Shown here one piece after another: positions 1-8,610 of a DNA stretch of 49,306 nt. Numbering within the stretch: position 1 is the first letter of the stretch; each line of letters starts with the position of its first letter. The position numbers were made by a program, and so were the translations under genes. A model generated the notes under the pieces. That model searched no databases and was not told the origin of the DNA. It saw only the letters and a program-made list of their open reading frames with translations. Source of the DNA: Dyella acidiphila (lineage in GTDB: Bacteria; Pseudomonadota; Gammaproteobacteria; Xanthomonadales; Rhodanobacteraceae); the NCBI RefSeq assembly GCF_014863405.1, contig NZ_JACZZA010000020.1, positions 1-49,306 of the forward strand, written 5' to 3'.

Positions 1-57
1 TTGTTTGGACAGATTGTCCATCCAACGCAAGACGCCCACACAAGTCACCTGCGCACA

Positions 58-69
58 CTGTCAAAGATC
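58..69 (-). promoter_or_regulatory. boxA-like antitermination element in the rRNA leader
   Basis: Read on the minus strand the sequence is GATCTTTGACAG, close to the boxA antiterminator (TGCTCTTTAACA type) that recruits NusB/NusE in rRNA leaders. It lies about 65 nt downstream of the -10 box. The rest of 1-357 is leader and the tyrS-rrn spacer; no coding gene is supported there. Confidence 0.6.
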
Positions 70-130
70 AATCACTTGCGACCTCTTCTTCAAGATCGCC
101 CCGAAGCATTTCGTCCCGGGTGAGCCGCCC

Positions 131-158
131 ATTCTACATCGTCCCTTCAGTCCGTCAA
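131..158 (-). promoter_or_regulatory. rRNA operon promoter (16S gene lies beyond the left edge)
   Basis: On the minus strand a -35 box TTGACG (158-153) is separated by 16 bp from a -10 box TAGAAT (136-131). An A-rich stretch lies just upstream, as in an UP element. The sequence downstream toward position 1 reads like a rRNA leader, with a boxA-like element, and holds no gene. The 16S gene itself is not in the window, so its presence is inferred. Confidence 0.75.
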
Positions 159-357
159 CACCTTCAGCGAAGTATTTTTGCTTTCGGTGTTGCCGTCGAA
201 GGACGTTGCCAGCGGCGGGGTGGCGAATACTAGGGAGCACCCCATCCTTTGGCAAGCGTTTTTTGAAAATATTTTTCGAGTTTCGCGTAACGCGTTGTTC
301 CGTCGTGAAACTTGTTGCTTGCATGAAGCGCGACGACGTTGCGTCGTCGCGCTCGAC

Positions 358-1569
358 TTACGCTTGCGTCAACAACACGCGCGCGAAGTTGCGCTTGCCG
401 ATCTGCAGCACACCTTCGAAACCTGGCGCAAAGACGCGCTGCGCATCCTCAACCACCTCGGCATCAATGCGTACCGCACGCTCCTTGAGTTTGCGATTCG
501 CTTCCGCGTTGCTGGGCGTAAGTCCCGCGGCGGTCAACAGCGCCGGCAAGCGCAGGCCTTCCGCCGGCACGGCAATCTCGGTGAGCGGCAGCAGGCTCGT
601 ATCGCCCTCGCCGCGCACGACAGCGTGCCAGCCGGCAATCGCTTTCTCCGCCTCCTCCGCATTGTGGAAGCGCGTAGCCAGTTCGCGCGCCAGCTTGAGC
701 TTGGCGTCGCGCGGATTCAGCGCTCCGCTGGCCACCTCTTGCTTCATGCGCGCGATATCGTCTAGCGAGGTCTCGAAGCTGAGCAGCTCGAACCAGCGCC
801 ACATCAGCTCGTCGCCGATCTTCAGCGTCTTGGTGACGATGTCGATCGCCGGCTCGTTGATGCCGATGTAGTTGCCCAGCGACTTGGACATCTTGTTGAC
901 GCCATCCAGCCCCTCGAGCAGCGGCATGGTGAGCACGATCTGCGGCGGCTGGCCGTGGTGCTCCTGCAGCGCGCGCCCCATCAGCAGGTTGAATTTCTGG
1001 TCGGTGCCGCCGAGCTCCACGTCGCACTTGAGCGCGACCGAGTCGTAGCCCTGCACCAGCGGATAGAGGAACTCGTGGATGGCGATGGGCTGCTGTGCCG
1101 CGTAGCGCTTGGCGAAATCGTCGCGCTCGAGCATGCGCGCCACGGTGTGTTGGGCGGCGAGCTTGATCATGTCGGCGGCGCTCATCTGGCCGAACCATTC
1201 CGAATTGAAGCGCAGTTCGGTCTTGTCGCGGTCGAGCACCTTATAGACCTGCTCGGCGTAAGTTTCTGCGTTGGCCAGCACATCCTCCCGCGTGAGCGGC
1301 TTGCGGGTGACGTTCTTGCCGGTAGGGTCGCCGATCATGCCGGTAAAATCGCCGATCAGGAAAATCACCGTATGCCCCAGGTCCTGGAACTGGCGCATCT
1401 TGTTGAGCAACACGGTATGGCCCAGGTGCAGATCCGGCGCGGTCGGGTCGAAGCCCGCCTTGATGCGCAGGGGGCGGCCCAGCTTGAGCCTTGCGGCCAG
1501 CTCTTCCTGCTTGATGATCTCGTCGGCGCCGCGCGCGATGGTAGCCAGCGCCTGCTCAAGCTCGCTCAT
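358..1569 (-). CDS. tyrS: Tyrosyl-tRNA synthetase
   Basis: Charges tRNA-Tyr with tyrosine in the cytoplasm. The 403-residue protein has the class I signature HLGH near residue 48 and the KMSKS loop (KMSKSLGN) in the middle. A C-terminal S4-like RNA-binding segment follows (residues about 335-400, including [15 protein letters not shown]). Length fits the bacterial TyrZ-like branch. The ATG at 1569 has an AGGA Shine-Dalgarno a few bases upstream. The gene precedes the rRNA operon promoter on the same strand, an arrangement I recall from other xanthomonads. It is divergent from the M23 peptidase gene, with about 210 bp between the two starts. Confidence 0.97.
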   Translation of the reverse strand: MSELEQALATIARGADEIIKQEELAARLKLGRPLRIKAGFDPTAPDLHLGHTVLLNKMRQFQDLGHTVIFLIGDFTGMIGDPTGKNVTRKPLTREDVLANAETYAEQVYKVLDRDKTELRFNSEWFGQMSAADMIKLAAQHTVARMLERDDFAKRYAAQQPIAIHEFLYPLVQGYDSVALKCDVELGGTDQKFNLLMGRALQEHHGQPPQIVLTMPLLEGLDGVNKMSKSLGNYIGINEPAIDIVTKTLKIGDELMWRWFELLSFETSLDDIARMKQEVASGALNPRDAKLKLARELATRFHNAEEAEKAIAGWHAVVRGEGDTSLLPLTEIAVPAEGLRLPALLTAAGLTPSNAEANRKLKERAVRIDAEVVEDAQRVFAPGFEGVLQIGKRNFARVLLTQA

Positions 1570-1680
1570 GTCGTCCTCATGGAGTGGTTGTCTAGGCAGC
1601 CAAAAAGGTGATGGCCGCCGTCAATAGCGTTAATTGTGCGTTAATCGGAAAGATCGCGCAAACCCTTGATGGAAAAGGCA

Positions 1681-1709
1681 TTGACGCGATTTGCACAAGC
1701 TCGTTATGG
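1681..1709 (+). promoter_or_regulatory. Candidate sigma-70 promoter for the M23 peptidase-anmK pair
   Basis: TTGACG (1681-1686), 17 bp, then TTATGG (1704-1709), in the intergenic space and pointing at the peptidase gene at 1781. The spacing is ideal but the -10 box is only a partial match. Assigned from sequence alone. Confidence 0.4.
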
Positions 1710-1780
1710 TACGCGGCAATTGATACTTTGTACCGCAGGGGTGTGGTCGGAATGAATAAGAAGAACAGGGGCCGTTAGCG

Positions 1781-3232
1781 ATGGCCGCGAGCAAGCAAGA
1801 CGCGCGCACCGCACGCAAACTGGCCATCCGCCGCAAGGCTCAACGTCGCCACTCTCACTTTTATCAGCATTGCGCTCACTGGTCGTTCAATCGACAGACC
1901 GGTGGCGAGCAGCCGCCTATTCATTGGCATCGCGAACGCTGGATGCTGGCAGCGACGGCGCTGCTGATCACCGTGCTGTCCGGTTTCCTGATCCCGGCCT
2001 GGGCCACGGCGATGAAGCCGGTCGCCATCGCGCCGGAGCAACACACCCTGCTGCCGCTGGCGCTGCCGAAGATCGAAGCCCCAACGCTCAAGTCGCCTAC
2101 GGTGGAAGACTGGCGCGTGGTGCAGGTGCATCCGGGCCAGACGCTGTCCGACATTTTCCAGAGCCAGGGCCTGACCCTGACCGACCTGCAGCACGTGGTC
2201 GACAATGCCGGCGACGCCAAGGCGGCGCTGCATCACATCCAGCCGGGCCAGGAATTCGATTTCCTGATCGGCCGCAGCGGCAACCTGGAAGGCATCCGGT
2301 TCGACAAGGATGAATCCACCCGCGCCATCATCCGTCTCGACGGCGCCACGCCCGGCGTCACTACGGTGGCCCGCGCGGTGGATACGCGCGAACAAGTGGC
2401 GCACGGCGTGATCGACGATTCGCTGTTTGCCGCCGCCAACAAGGCCGGCCTGAGCAACGCGATGGTGATCAAGCTGGCCGATCTCTTCAAATACGACATC
2501 GACTTCGTGCAGGACCTGCGCGTAGGCGACAGCTTCACCGTCATTTACGACACGGTGTACCGCGACGGCGGCTACCTGCGCGAAGGCGATATCGTCGCCG
2601 CCGAATTCGTCAACCAGGGTCACCGCTATACCGCCTACCGCTTCAAGCGCGGCGACGGCAGCTTCGGCTGGTTCAGCGAAGACGGTCGCCCGCTGCAGAA
2701 ATCCTTCCTGCGCATTCCGGTGGATTTCACCCGCATCTCCTCGCCTTTCAGCGCTGCACGCATGCATCCGATCCTGGGTCTGATGCGCGCGCACAAGGGC
2801 GTGGACTACGCCGCGCCGACCGGCACGCCGATCCATGCCGCCGGCGATGGCGTGATCAAGTTCCGCGGCTGGATGAACGGCTACGGCAACTTCGTAATCA
2901 TCCAGCACGATTCGCATATCAGCACTGCCTACGGGCACATGTCGCGCTTCGCTACCGAGCGCGTCGGCCAGCACGTGCGCCAGGGCGATGTGATCGGCTA
3001 CGTCGGCATGACCGGCCTCGCCACCGGTCCGCACCTGCACTATGAATTCCGCGTCGACAACGTGCAGCGCAATCCGCAGACGGTGACGCTGCCCAAGCCC
3101 GAGCCGCTGCCAGGCGCGCAGATGGCGCAGTTCCAGGCCACAGTGGTGAAACCGCAGCTGGCACGCCTGACGGAAATCGACAACAACTACAAGCTTGCGC
3201 GGGCCGAATCGACCACGCGCAGCGACGATTGA
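1781..3232 (+). CDS. M23-family murein DD-endopeptidase (MepM/YebA-like)
   Basis: Predicted periplasmic zinc endopeptidase that cleaves peptidoglycan cross-links during wall growth. The 483-residue protein has a basic cytoplasmic N-terminus and one membrane segment at about 55-75. A LysM/OapA-like module with the phrase HPGQTLSDIF lies near 115-160, and a Csd3-type linking domain follows. The C-terminal LytM domain shows the metal ligands HKGVD (H338, D342) and HLH (H418, H420), so it is likely active. The next gene, anmK, overlaps or directly follows it, pairing murein cleavage with recycling of its products. A run of G residues is the only hint of a ribosome site, so the start is reasonable but not proven. 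Confidence 0.92.
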   Translation: MAASKQDARTARKLAIRRKAQRRHSHFYQHCAHWSFNRQTGGEQPPIHWHRERWMLAATALLITVLSGFLIPAWATAMKPVAIAPEQHTLLPLALPKIEAPTLKSPTVEDWRVVQVHPGQTLSDIFQSQGLTLTDLQHVVDNAGDAKAALHHIQPGQEFDFLIGRSGNLEGIRFDKDESTRAIIRLDGATPGVTTVARAVDTREQVAHGVIDDSLFAAANKAGLSNAMVIKLADLFKYDIDFVQDLRVGDSFTVIYDTVYRDGGYLREGDIVAAEFVNQGHRYTAYRFKRGDGSFGWFSEDGRPLQKSFLRIPVDFTRISSPFSAARMHPILGLMRAHKGVDYAAPTGTPIHAAGDGVIKFRGWMNGYGNFVIIQHDSHISTAYGHMSRFATERVGQHVRQGDVIGYVGMTGLATGPHLHYEFRVDNVQRNPQTVTLPKPEPLPGAQMAQFQATVVKPQLARLTEIDNNYKLARAESTTRSDD

Positions 3233-4389
3233 GCCGGCGCGTGGATGACGCGTCCGGGCTCTATGTCGGGCTGATCTCCGGCACCAGCGCCGATGGCATC
3301 GATGCCGCGCTGGTGCGTTTTGAGCAGGATCGCCCACAACTGGTAGACGCCCTCACCCATCCCTGGCCGGATGCCCTGCGCGCGCAGATCCTGCGCGTGG
3401 CGCAAGATGAAACGCGGCTCGACCTGGATGCCTATGGGCGGCTCGATGTCGCGATCGGCCAGCAGTTTGCCCACGCCACGCATCAATTGCTCAAGCAAAG
3501 CGGTACCGATCCAGCGCAAGTACGCGCAATCGGCTCGCATGGCCAGACCATCCGACATCGGCCGGCCGGCGACTATCCATTCACTCTGCAGATCGGCGAT
3601 CCCAGCGTAATGGCCGAACGTTGCCGCATCGACGTGGTGGCCGACTTCCGTCGCGCCGATGTCGCGGCAGGCGGCCAGGGCGCACCGTTGCTGCCGGCGG
3701 TGCATGCCATGCTGCTGGCCCGTCCCGGCCGCACGCGGGTGGTACTCAATCTTGGCGGCATCGCCAATATCACTGTGCTCGGCAGCGATGGCCAGGTGCT
3801 TGGCTTCGACACCGGGCCGGCCAACGGGCTGATGGATGCCTGGTGCCTGCGCCATCTGGGCGAGGCCTTCGATCGCGATGGTGCATTGGCCGCCAGCGGT
3901 CGCGTCGACGACAGCCTGCTCGCTTATCTGCTGGAAGATCCCTACTTCGCGCTGTCTCCGCCCAAGAGCACCGGCCGCGAGCACTTTCATTTGCATTGGC
4001 TGGATACGCAGCTGGCGAACTGGCTGGATACGCAGCGGGGCAAGGTTTCGCTGGCGGCCGCGGACATCCAGGCAATTCTGCTGCAACTCACGGTACGCAG
4101 CATTGGCGATGCCATCGATCGGCATGCCGCCGATGCAGAAGATGTGCTGATGTGCGGCGGCGGCGTACACAACGGCGCCCTGGTGCAGCGACTGCGCGAA
4201 CGACTGGCGCCGCGCGCACTGCACAGCACCGCCGCCTATGGTGTTGATCCGGATTACCTGGAAGCGACTGCGTTCGCCTGGCTGGCGCGCCAGCGTCTGC
4301 TGGGCCTGCCGGGCAATCTGCCGGCCGTCACCGGCGCACGCGGCTTGCGCGTGCTGGGTGCCGTCTATCCGGCACCACGCGCGGGCTGA
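3229..4389 (+). CDS. anmK: Anhydro-N-acetylmuramic acid kinase
   Basis: Phosphorylates and opens 1,6-anhydro-MurNAc to MurNAc-6-phosphate in cell-wall recycling. The N-terminal phosphate loop GLISGTSADGIDAAL is typical of AnmK. The ASKHA-kinase motifs LNLGGIANIT and FDTGPANGLMD follow, with a nucleotide-binding CGGGVHNG near the C-terminus. Full length is about 386 residues, as in the family. Two starts are possible: TTG at 3229, which overlaps the upstream stop by 4 bp, or GTG at 3241 (382 residues). Neither has a strong ribosome site. Translational coupling to the M23 gene is likely. AmpG, which imports the substrate, is encoded nearby on the other strand. Confidence 0.95.
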   Translation: MSRRVDDASGLYVGLISGTSADGIDAALVRFEQDRPQLVDALTHPWPDALRAQILRVAQDETRLDLDAYGRLDVAIGQQFAHATHQLLKQSGTDPAQVRAIGSHGQTIRHRPAGDYPFTLQIGDPSVMAERCRIDVVADFRRADVAAGGQGAPLLPAVHAMLLARPGRTRVVLNLGGIANITVLGSDGQVLGFDTGPANGLMDAWCLRHLGEAFDRDGALAASGRVDDSLLAYLLEDPYFALSPPKSTGREHFHLHWLDTQLANWLDTQRGKVSLAAADIQAILLQLTVRSIGDAIDRHAADAEDVLMCGGGVHNGALVQRLRERLAPRALHSTAAYGVDPDYLEATAFAWLARQRLLGLPGNLPAVTGARGLRVLGAVYPAPRAG

Positions 4390-4695
4390 TCAGTCGAGCA
4401 ATTCGCCGACGGCACGGTTGGCCGGTGCAAGCTGTTCCGAACGCGCCACTGCAAGCGCCTGCATGGTTTCCTGGAACACCGCGCGCTCACTGGCATCCCA
4501 GTGTCCGACAGCGCTCGAAAGATCCCGCGATTCGAACAGATTTTCGGCCAGGAGACCGTTGTTCTCCGCAACACCCAGGCCATGCCGCAAGGCCTGCAGC
4601 ACCACGTCATTGATCGACCACTGGCGTTCCTTGGCCAGCAGCTTGATGCGCTCAGCCATCAGTCGATCAATGTGACGAATCATGATATCCGGCAT
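4390..4695 (-). CDS. Small conserved protein, possible ribbon-helix-helix type
   Basis: A protein of 101 residues from the ATG at 4695; an upstream in-frame start (4761) would give 123. Its N-terminal half (MIRHIDRLMAERIKLLAKE, then SINDVVLQALRHGLG) is a short strand followed by two helices, as in ribbon-helix-helix DNA-binding proteins. The C-terminal half is acidic and helical with no recognised motif. It sits between anmK (stop at 4389, convergent) and ampG (same strand, 135 bp upstream). No toxin partner is visible. The function is not known; the RHH suggestion is from sequence pattern only. Confidence 0.6.
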   Translation of the reverse strand: MPDIMIRHIDRLMAERIKLLAKERQWSINDVVLQALRHGLGVAENNGLLAENLFESRDLSSAVGHWDASERAVFQETMQALAVARSEQLAPANRAVGELLD

Positions 4696-4830
4696 ATGGC
4701 TCCACTCCGTGCCACCTAGCCCCTGTGCGCCGATCCTCGCCAACCACGCGCATGCCTGCAATGCCCATCGCGGCGATCCGTGGGCCAGTTCGCACTCGGC
4801 GTGTGAACGTGTTTGCGCGTCGGATTCCGT

Positions 4831-6132
4831 TCAGCCGGAAGACACCGGTTCGTCCTTGCTGAAGCGCCGCCACAAGCATGCAAACAGCAGCATCGCAGGC
4901 AACATCGAAAACACGGTGATGACGAAGTAGCCGCCGTAACCCATTGCCGTAACGATGCCGCCGGCAAAAAAACCCAAGGCCTTGCCAGGCAGATTCACCA
5001 GCGAACTCAGCAATGCGTATTGAGTGGCGGTGTGTTGCCGGTTCACCAACAAGGAGAGGAACGCCACCGTCGGCGGCCCCAGCAAACCTTCCGCAAAGTT
5101 CTGGCCGGAGATCGCCATGGTCAGCGCGGCCAGATTGCCGTGGTGCCCCAGCAGCATCAGGTACAACAGATTGCTGCAGCTCTCCAGCACGATGCATACG
5201 CCGAGCGTACGCCATGCACCCCAGCGCGCCACCGCGGCACCGCCTGCGAACGCGCCGGCAATGCCGATCCAGATGCCGTAGATCTTGGTGACTGCGCCGA
5301 TTTCGGTTTTCGAAAAACCCATGTCCCGGTAGAACGGACTCATCACGCCGCCAATGATCGCCTGCTCCGGCACCTTGAACAGCAGGATGAACAACAGCGT
5401 GAGTCCCGCCACCGCCCAGCCGTAGCGACGGAAGAAATCGGTAAAGGGATCGAGCACGCTTTCGCGCATCGCCTGGCGCCATGTCGCGGGTGCCGGACGG
5501 CGGATATCCGGCTCGCGGATCATCAGCGTGGTAAGCACCGGCAGCAGCATCACTGCGGACAGCAAGGTATAGATGGTGGTCCACGGGATGTGGTCGGCCA
5601 GGATCAGCGCCAGCGCGCCGGCCACCAGCAGACCGAGGCGATAGCCCAGCGAATAGGTCGCCACCAGGGCGCCCTGTGCCGAGGGCGGTGCAATTTCGAT
5701 GCGGTAGGCATCGATCGCGATGTCCTGCGTGGCGCCCATGAATGCCACCAGCAAGGTTGCCGCCACAAAGGGCATCAACTGGTGCGGCGTAAGTGCAGCC
5801 ATCGCCAGCAGGCCCACGATCACACCCAGCTGCGCCAGCAGCAGCCAGCCGCGGCGCTGGCCCAGGCGCCCGAAACCGGGCAGGCGCCAATGATCCAGCA
5901 GCGGCGCCCACACGAATTTGAAGGCGTAGGTCATGCCGGCGCTGGCGATCATCGTGATGTCTTTCAGCACGATGCCGTTTTCTTTCAGCCAGAACGCCAG
6001 GGTGCCGGCCACCAGCAAGAACGGCAGCCCGGAGGAAAAGCCCAGCAGGCACATCGTCCATGCCGCCGGTTCGGAGAACGAGCGCCAGATCGACGGCTTG
6101 CGCGCGGCGGCGCCGCCTGCATCAGTCGGCAT
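4831..6132 (-). CDS. ampG: Muropeptide permease AmpG (MFS transporter)
   Basis: Inner-membrane importer of GlcNAc-1,6-anhydroMurNAc muropeptides. The 433-residue protein has about 12 hydrophobic segments. Near the N-terminus are the AmpG-like phrases FSSGLPFLLVAGTLAFWL and FVWAPLLDHWRLP, followed by the family motif GATQDIAIDAYRIE. The ATG at 6132 overlaps the end of xth by 11 bp; a further in-frame ATG at 6153 would extend the overlap. Together with the M23 endopeptidase and anmK it forms a peptidoglycan turnover and recycling neighbourhood, although it lies on the opposite strand. Co-transcription with xth is likely from the overlap. Confidence 0.93.
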   Translation of the reverse strand: MPTDAGGAAARKPSIWRSFSEPAAWTMCLLGFSSGLPFLLVAGTLAFWLKENGIVLKDITMIASAGMTYAFKFVWAPLLDHWRLPGFGRLGQRRGWLLLAQLGVIVGLLAMAALTPHQLMPFVAATLLVAFMGATQDIAIDAYRIEIAPPSAQGALVATYSLGYRLGLLVAGALALILADHIPWTTIYTLLSAVMLLPVLTTLMIREPDIRRPAPATWRQAMRESVLDPFTDFFRRYGWAVAGLTLLFILLFKVPEQAIIGGVMSPFYRDMGFSKTEIGAVTKIYGIWIGIAGAFAGGAAVARWGAWRTLGVCIVLESCSNLLYLMLLGHHGNLAALTMAISGQNFAEGLLGPPTVAFLSLLVNRQHTATQYALLSSLVNLPGKALGFFAGGIVTAMGYGGYFVITVFSMLPAMLLFACLWRRFSKDEPVSSG

Positions 6133-6892
6133 AGTCAACCGTGTACGGCGCATGGTCGGAGAAGCGCTCGTCGCGATAGATCGAGCACTGCTTGAGGCGA
6201 TCGCGCAGCGAAGGCGTTACCACCTGGTAGTCGATGCGCCATCCCACATTGTTCTCGCGCGCACGGCCGCGGTTGGACCACCAGGTGTATTCCACCGCTT
6301 CGGGCTTGATCGCGCGGAAGCTGTCAACCCAGCCTTTCTTATGGAACAGCAGATCCAGCCACGCGCGCTCTTCGGGCAGGCAGCCGGAGTTCTTCTGGTT
6401 CGAGCTCCAGTTCTTGATGTCGTCCTTGGTGTGCACGATGTTCCAGTCGCCGCAGATAACGTAATCGCGCTTGCTCTTGAGCCACTTGTCGAAGATCGGC
6501 GTAAGCCAGTCCATCACCTGGAATTTGAATTGCTGGCGTTCGTCGCCCGATGAACCCGACGGCACATACATCGACACCACGCTCAGATTGCCGAAACGCG
6601 CCTCGATATAGCGGCCTTCGTTGTCGAATGCGTCCCAGCCCAGCTCCGTGAGCACTTTGTCCGGCTCGCGCTTAGCATAGATCGCCACGCCGCTGTAGCC
6701 CTTCTTGCTGGTCGCATCGCGGTAAAAGCAATGATGGCCGTCCGGGCGAAACATCGGATCGCTGAGCTGATCTTCCTGCGCCTTGGTTTCCTGCAGGCAG
6801 ACCACGTCTGCCTTGTGCTTGCGCAGCCACTCGAACACGCCTTTGTTGGCGGCGGAACGGATGCCGTTGGCGTTAAGGCTGACGATGCGCAT
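6122..6892 (-). CDS. xth: Exodeoxyribonuclease III / AP endonuclease
   Basis: Base-excision repair enzyme of the exonuclease-endonuclease-phosphatase fold, 256 residues. It begins MRIVSLNANGIRSA and carries the catalytic elements LQETKAQ, YSGVAIY, VCGDWNIVHT (Asp and Asn) and a C-terminal SDHAPYTVDY (catalytic Asp-His). The start at 6892 is preceded by AGGAG at a good distance. A longer open frame to 7021 has no homology-like content and would overlap pyrE. Divergent from pyrE with 127 bp between the starts. Confidence 0.95.
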   Translation of the reverse strand: MRIVSLNANGIRSAANKGVFEWLRKHKADVVCLQETKAQEDQLSDPMFRPDGHHCFYRDATSKKGYSGVAIYAKREPDKVLTELGWDAFDNEGRYIEARFGNLSVVSMYVPSGSSGDERQQFKFQVMDWLTPIFDKWLKSKRDYVICGDWNIVHTKDDIKNWSSNQKNSGCLPEERAWLDLLFHKKGWVDSFRAIKPEAVEYTWWSNRGRARENNVGWRIDYQVVTPSLRDRLKQCSIYRDERFSDHAPYTVDYAD

Positions 6893-7019
6893 GGCGACTC
6901 CTTGGTGGAAGCGCGCATCATAACGAAGATGCGCCGATACCGAGGGCGCAAGCGGCCCGGCCCCTGTTTCCGGCCAAAATCGGTAACATGTGGCGGTTTC
7001 CATCTCTTGCGTCTTCGCC

Positions 7020-7667
7020 ATGCACGATTACCAGCGCGACTTCATTGAACTGACCCTGCAGCGCGACGTGCTGCGTTTTGGCGAATTCACGCTGAAATCC
7101 GGCCGCCTGAGCCCTTATTTCTTCAATATGGGACGGATCGATTCCGGCGCCGCACTGGCGCGCCTGGGCCGCGCCTATGCCGCCTCGGTGATGAATTCCG
7201 GGCTGGAAGTGGACATGTTGTTCGGCCCCGCCTACAAGGGCATCGCGCTCGCCGCGGCCACCGCCATGGCGCTCGCCGACCAGCATGGCCGCGACCTGCC
7301 CTGGGCCTACAACCGCAAGGAAGCGAAGGACCATGGTGAAGGCGGCGTGTTGGTCGGCGCCCCGCTCAAGGGCCGCGTGCTGATCGTCGACGACGTGATG
7401 ACGGCGGGCACCGCGGTGCGCGAATCGCTGGCGCTGATCAGCGCCCAGGGCGCCACCCCGGCCGGTGTGCTGATTGCGCTGGACCGGCAGGAGCGCGGCC
7501 AGGGCGACCTTTCCGCCGCACAGGAAGTGCAACGCGACTACGGCATTCCGGTGGTGGCCATTACCGGTTTCAGCGACGTGCTGACCTATGCCGGCGAGCG
7601 GCCGGATCTTGCGGCCGACTACCAGCGCATGCTCGCCTATCGCGAGCGCTACGGCGTGCAGGGCTGA
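7020..7667 (+). CDS. pyrE: Orotate phosphoribosyltransferase
   Basis: Makes orotidine 5'-phosphate from orotate and PRPP in de novo pyrimidine synthesis. The 215-residue protein starts [14 protein letters not shown] at 7020. It has the [16 protein letters not shown] substrate segment, a flexible-loop segment around [12 protein letters not shown], and the PRPP-binding motif [13 protein letters not shown] at about residues 120-132. An upstream in-frame start at 6990 would add ten unconserved residues. Single gene, divergent from xth. Confidence 0.96.
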   Translation: MHDYQRDFIELTLQRDVLRFGEFTLKSGRLSPYFFNMGRIDSGAALARLGRAYAASVMNSGLEVDMLFGPAYKGIALAAATAMALADQHGRDLPWAYNRKEAKDHGEGGVLVGAPLKGRVLIVDDVMTAGTAVRESLALISAQGATPAGVLIALDRQERGQGDLSAAQEVQRDYGIPVVAITGFSDVLTYAGERPDLAADYQRMLAYRERYGVQG

Positions 7668-7759
7668 GCCCGCGCCGGCGTAGTGAAATCGGTCACGCTG
7701 GCGCATGCCGGCGGTTCTGCGGCCAAGGCCGCCGGCTATACTGCGGCAAGGAGGGGATC

Positions 7760-8410
7760 ATGCTTCGACGTGCCATCATCGTATCCATTGCCTTGTCGCT
7801 CGGTGTTGTTGCCGTGGCGGCCCAGGCCCAAAGCTCCAACGGCATCCGCTATCGCTGGGTCGATGGCAGCGGCCTGCCGCATTACAGCGACAGCCTCACC
7901 AACGATGCGGTGAAGTTCGGCTACGACGTCATCAACAACAACGGCTCGGTGATGCAGCACGTGGGCCGCCAGCTGACGCCCGACGAACGCGCCGCCGCCG
8001 ACAAGCAGGCCGCCGAACAAGCCGCCCAGCATGAAGCGGCGGAAGCGCAGAAGCGCAACGACCTGCAAATCCTCAACACCTATCCCAATGAGGATGCGCT
8101 CAAGTCCGAGCAGCAGGCAGTGCTGGAGAGCCTCGACGGACAGATGAGCACCACGCGCGCCAACCTGCACAGCCAGGATGCCGCGCTCACCGACCTGCTC
8201 AACCGCGCCGCCGACAACGAACGCGCCAAGCAGCCGGTGCCCAAGGCGCTCACCGACCAGATCGCCGCGCAGCGCAACGTCGTAGCCGGCGAGCGCACGC
8301 TGCTGCAACACCAGCAGGCCAATCGTGTCGCGATGGAACAGCAGCAGGCGCTGGAGCTGCAGCACTATCGGGACCTGAAGGCAGCGCAGAAGGCTGATCG
8401 CGGTTATTGA
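7760..8410 (+). CDS. Exported DUF4124-domain protein with coiled coil
   Basis: A 216-residue protein with a clear signal peptide (about residues 1-24, cut near AAQAQS). A DUF4124-like segment YRWVDGSGLPHYSDSL follows. From about residue 75 to the end it is an Ala/Gln/Glu-rich helix, likely coiled coil. A strong Shine-Dalgarno (AGGAGG, about 6 nt before the ATG) fixes the start. DUF4124 proteins are common in xanthomonads but have no firm function; a periplasmic structural or binding role is a guess. Monocistronic: pyrE ends 92 bp upstream. Confidence 0.8.
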   Translation: MLRRAIIVSIALSLGVVAVAAQAQSSNGIRYRWVDGSGLPHYSDSLTNDAVKFGYDVINNNGSVMQHVGRQLTPDERAAADKQAAEQAAQHEAAEAQKRNDLQILNTYPNEDALKSEQQAVLESLDGQMSTTRANLHSQDAALTDLLNRAADNERAKQPVPKALTDQIAAQRNVVAGERTLLQHQQANRVAMEQQQALELQHYRDLKAAQKADRGY

Positions 8411-8490
8411 TGCATCTGCCTGGTCCAACCAGGCATGCAGCAACACCGCACCGTTATTCCAGCCTTCGCCGGAACAACGCCGCAGTAGTG

Positions 8491-8576
8491 CGTAGGCTGG
8501 GTTAGCGCAGCGTAACCCAACAATCCCTCATCGCAGCCACATCACTGGATTACCCCGGACCAAGTCCGGAGTAACC
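8491..8576. repeat. REP-like palindromic repeat, copy 1 (partial)
   Basis: CGTAGGCTGGGTTA followed by GCGCAGCG and TAACCCAAC forms a short inverted repeat (8491-8521). It is followed at 8547-8576 by a second module with the stem CCGGAC/GTCCGG. Both modules recur in the copies at 21011 and 36175. It lies between a DUF4124 gene and the 3' end of algC, where convergent transcripts meet. Apart from this repeat I see nothing in 8411-8610. Confidence 0.75.
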
Positions 8577-8610
8577 AAGCTACGCGATGCCTGGAAGCGT
8601 GATCCCCACG

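Noticed and set aside
1775-3337. Long minus-strand open frame over the M23 peptidase
   Set aside because: It is a shadow of a clearly coding plus-strand gene; the residue composition (His, Arg, Ala, Gly rich) has no domain-like order.
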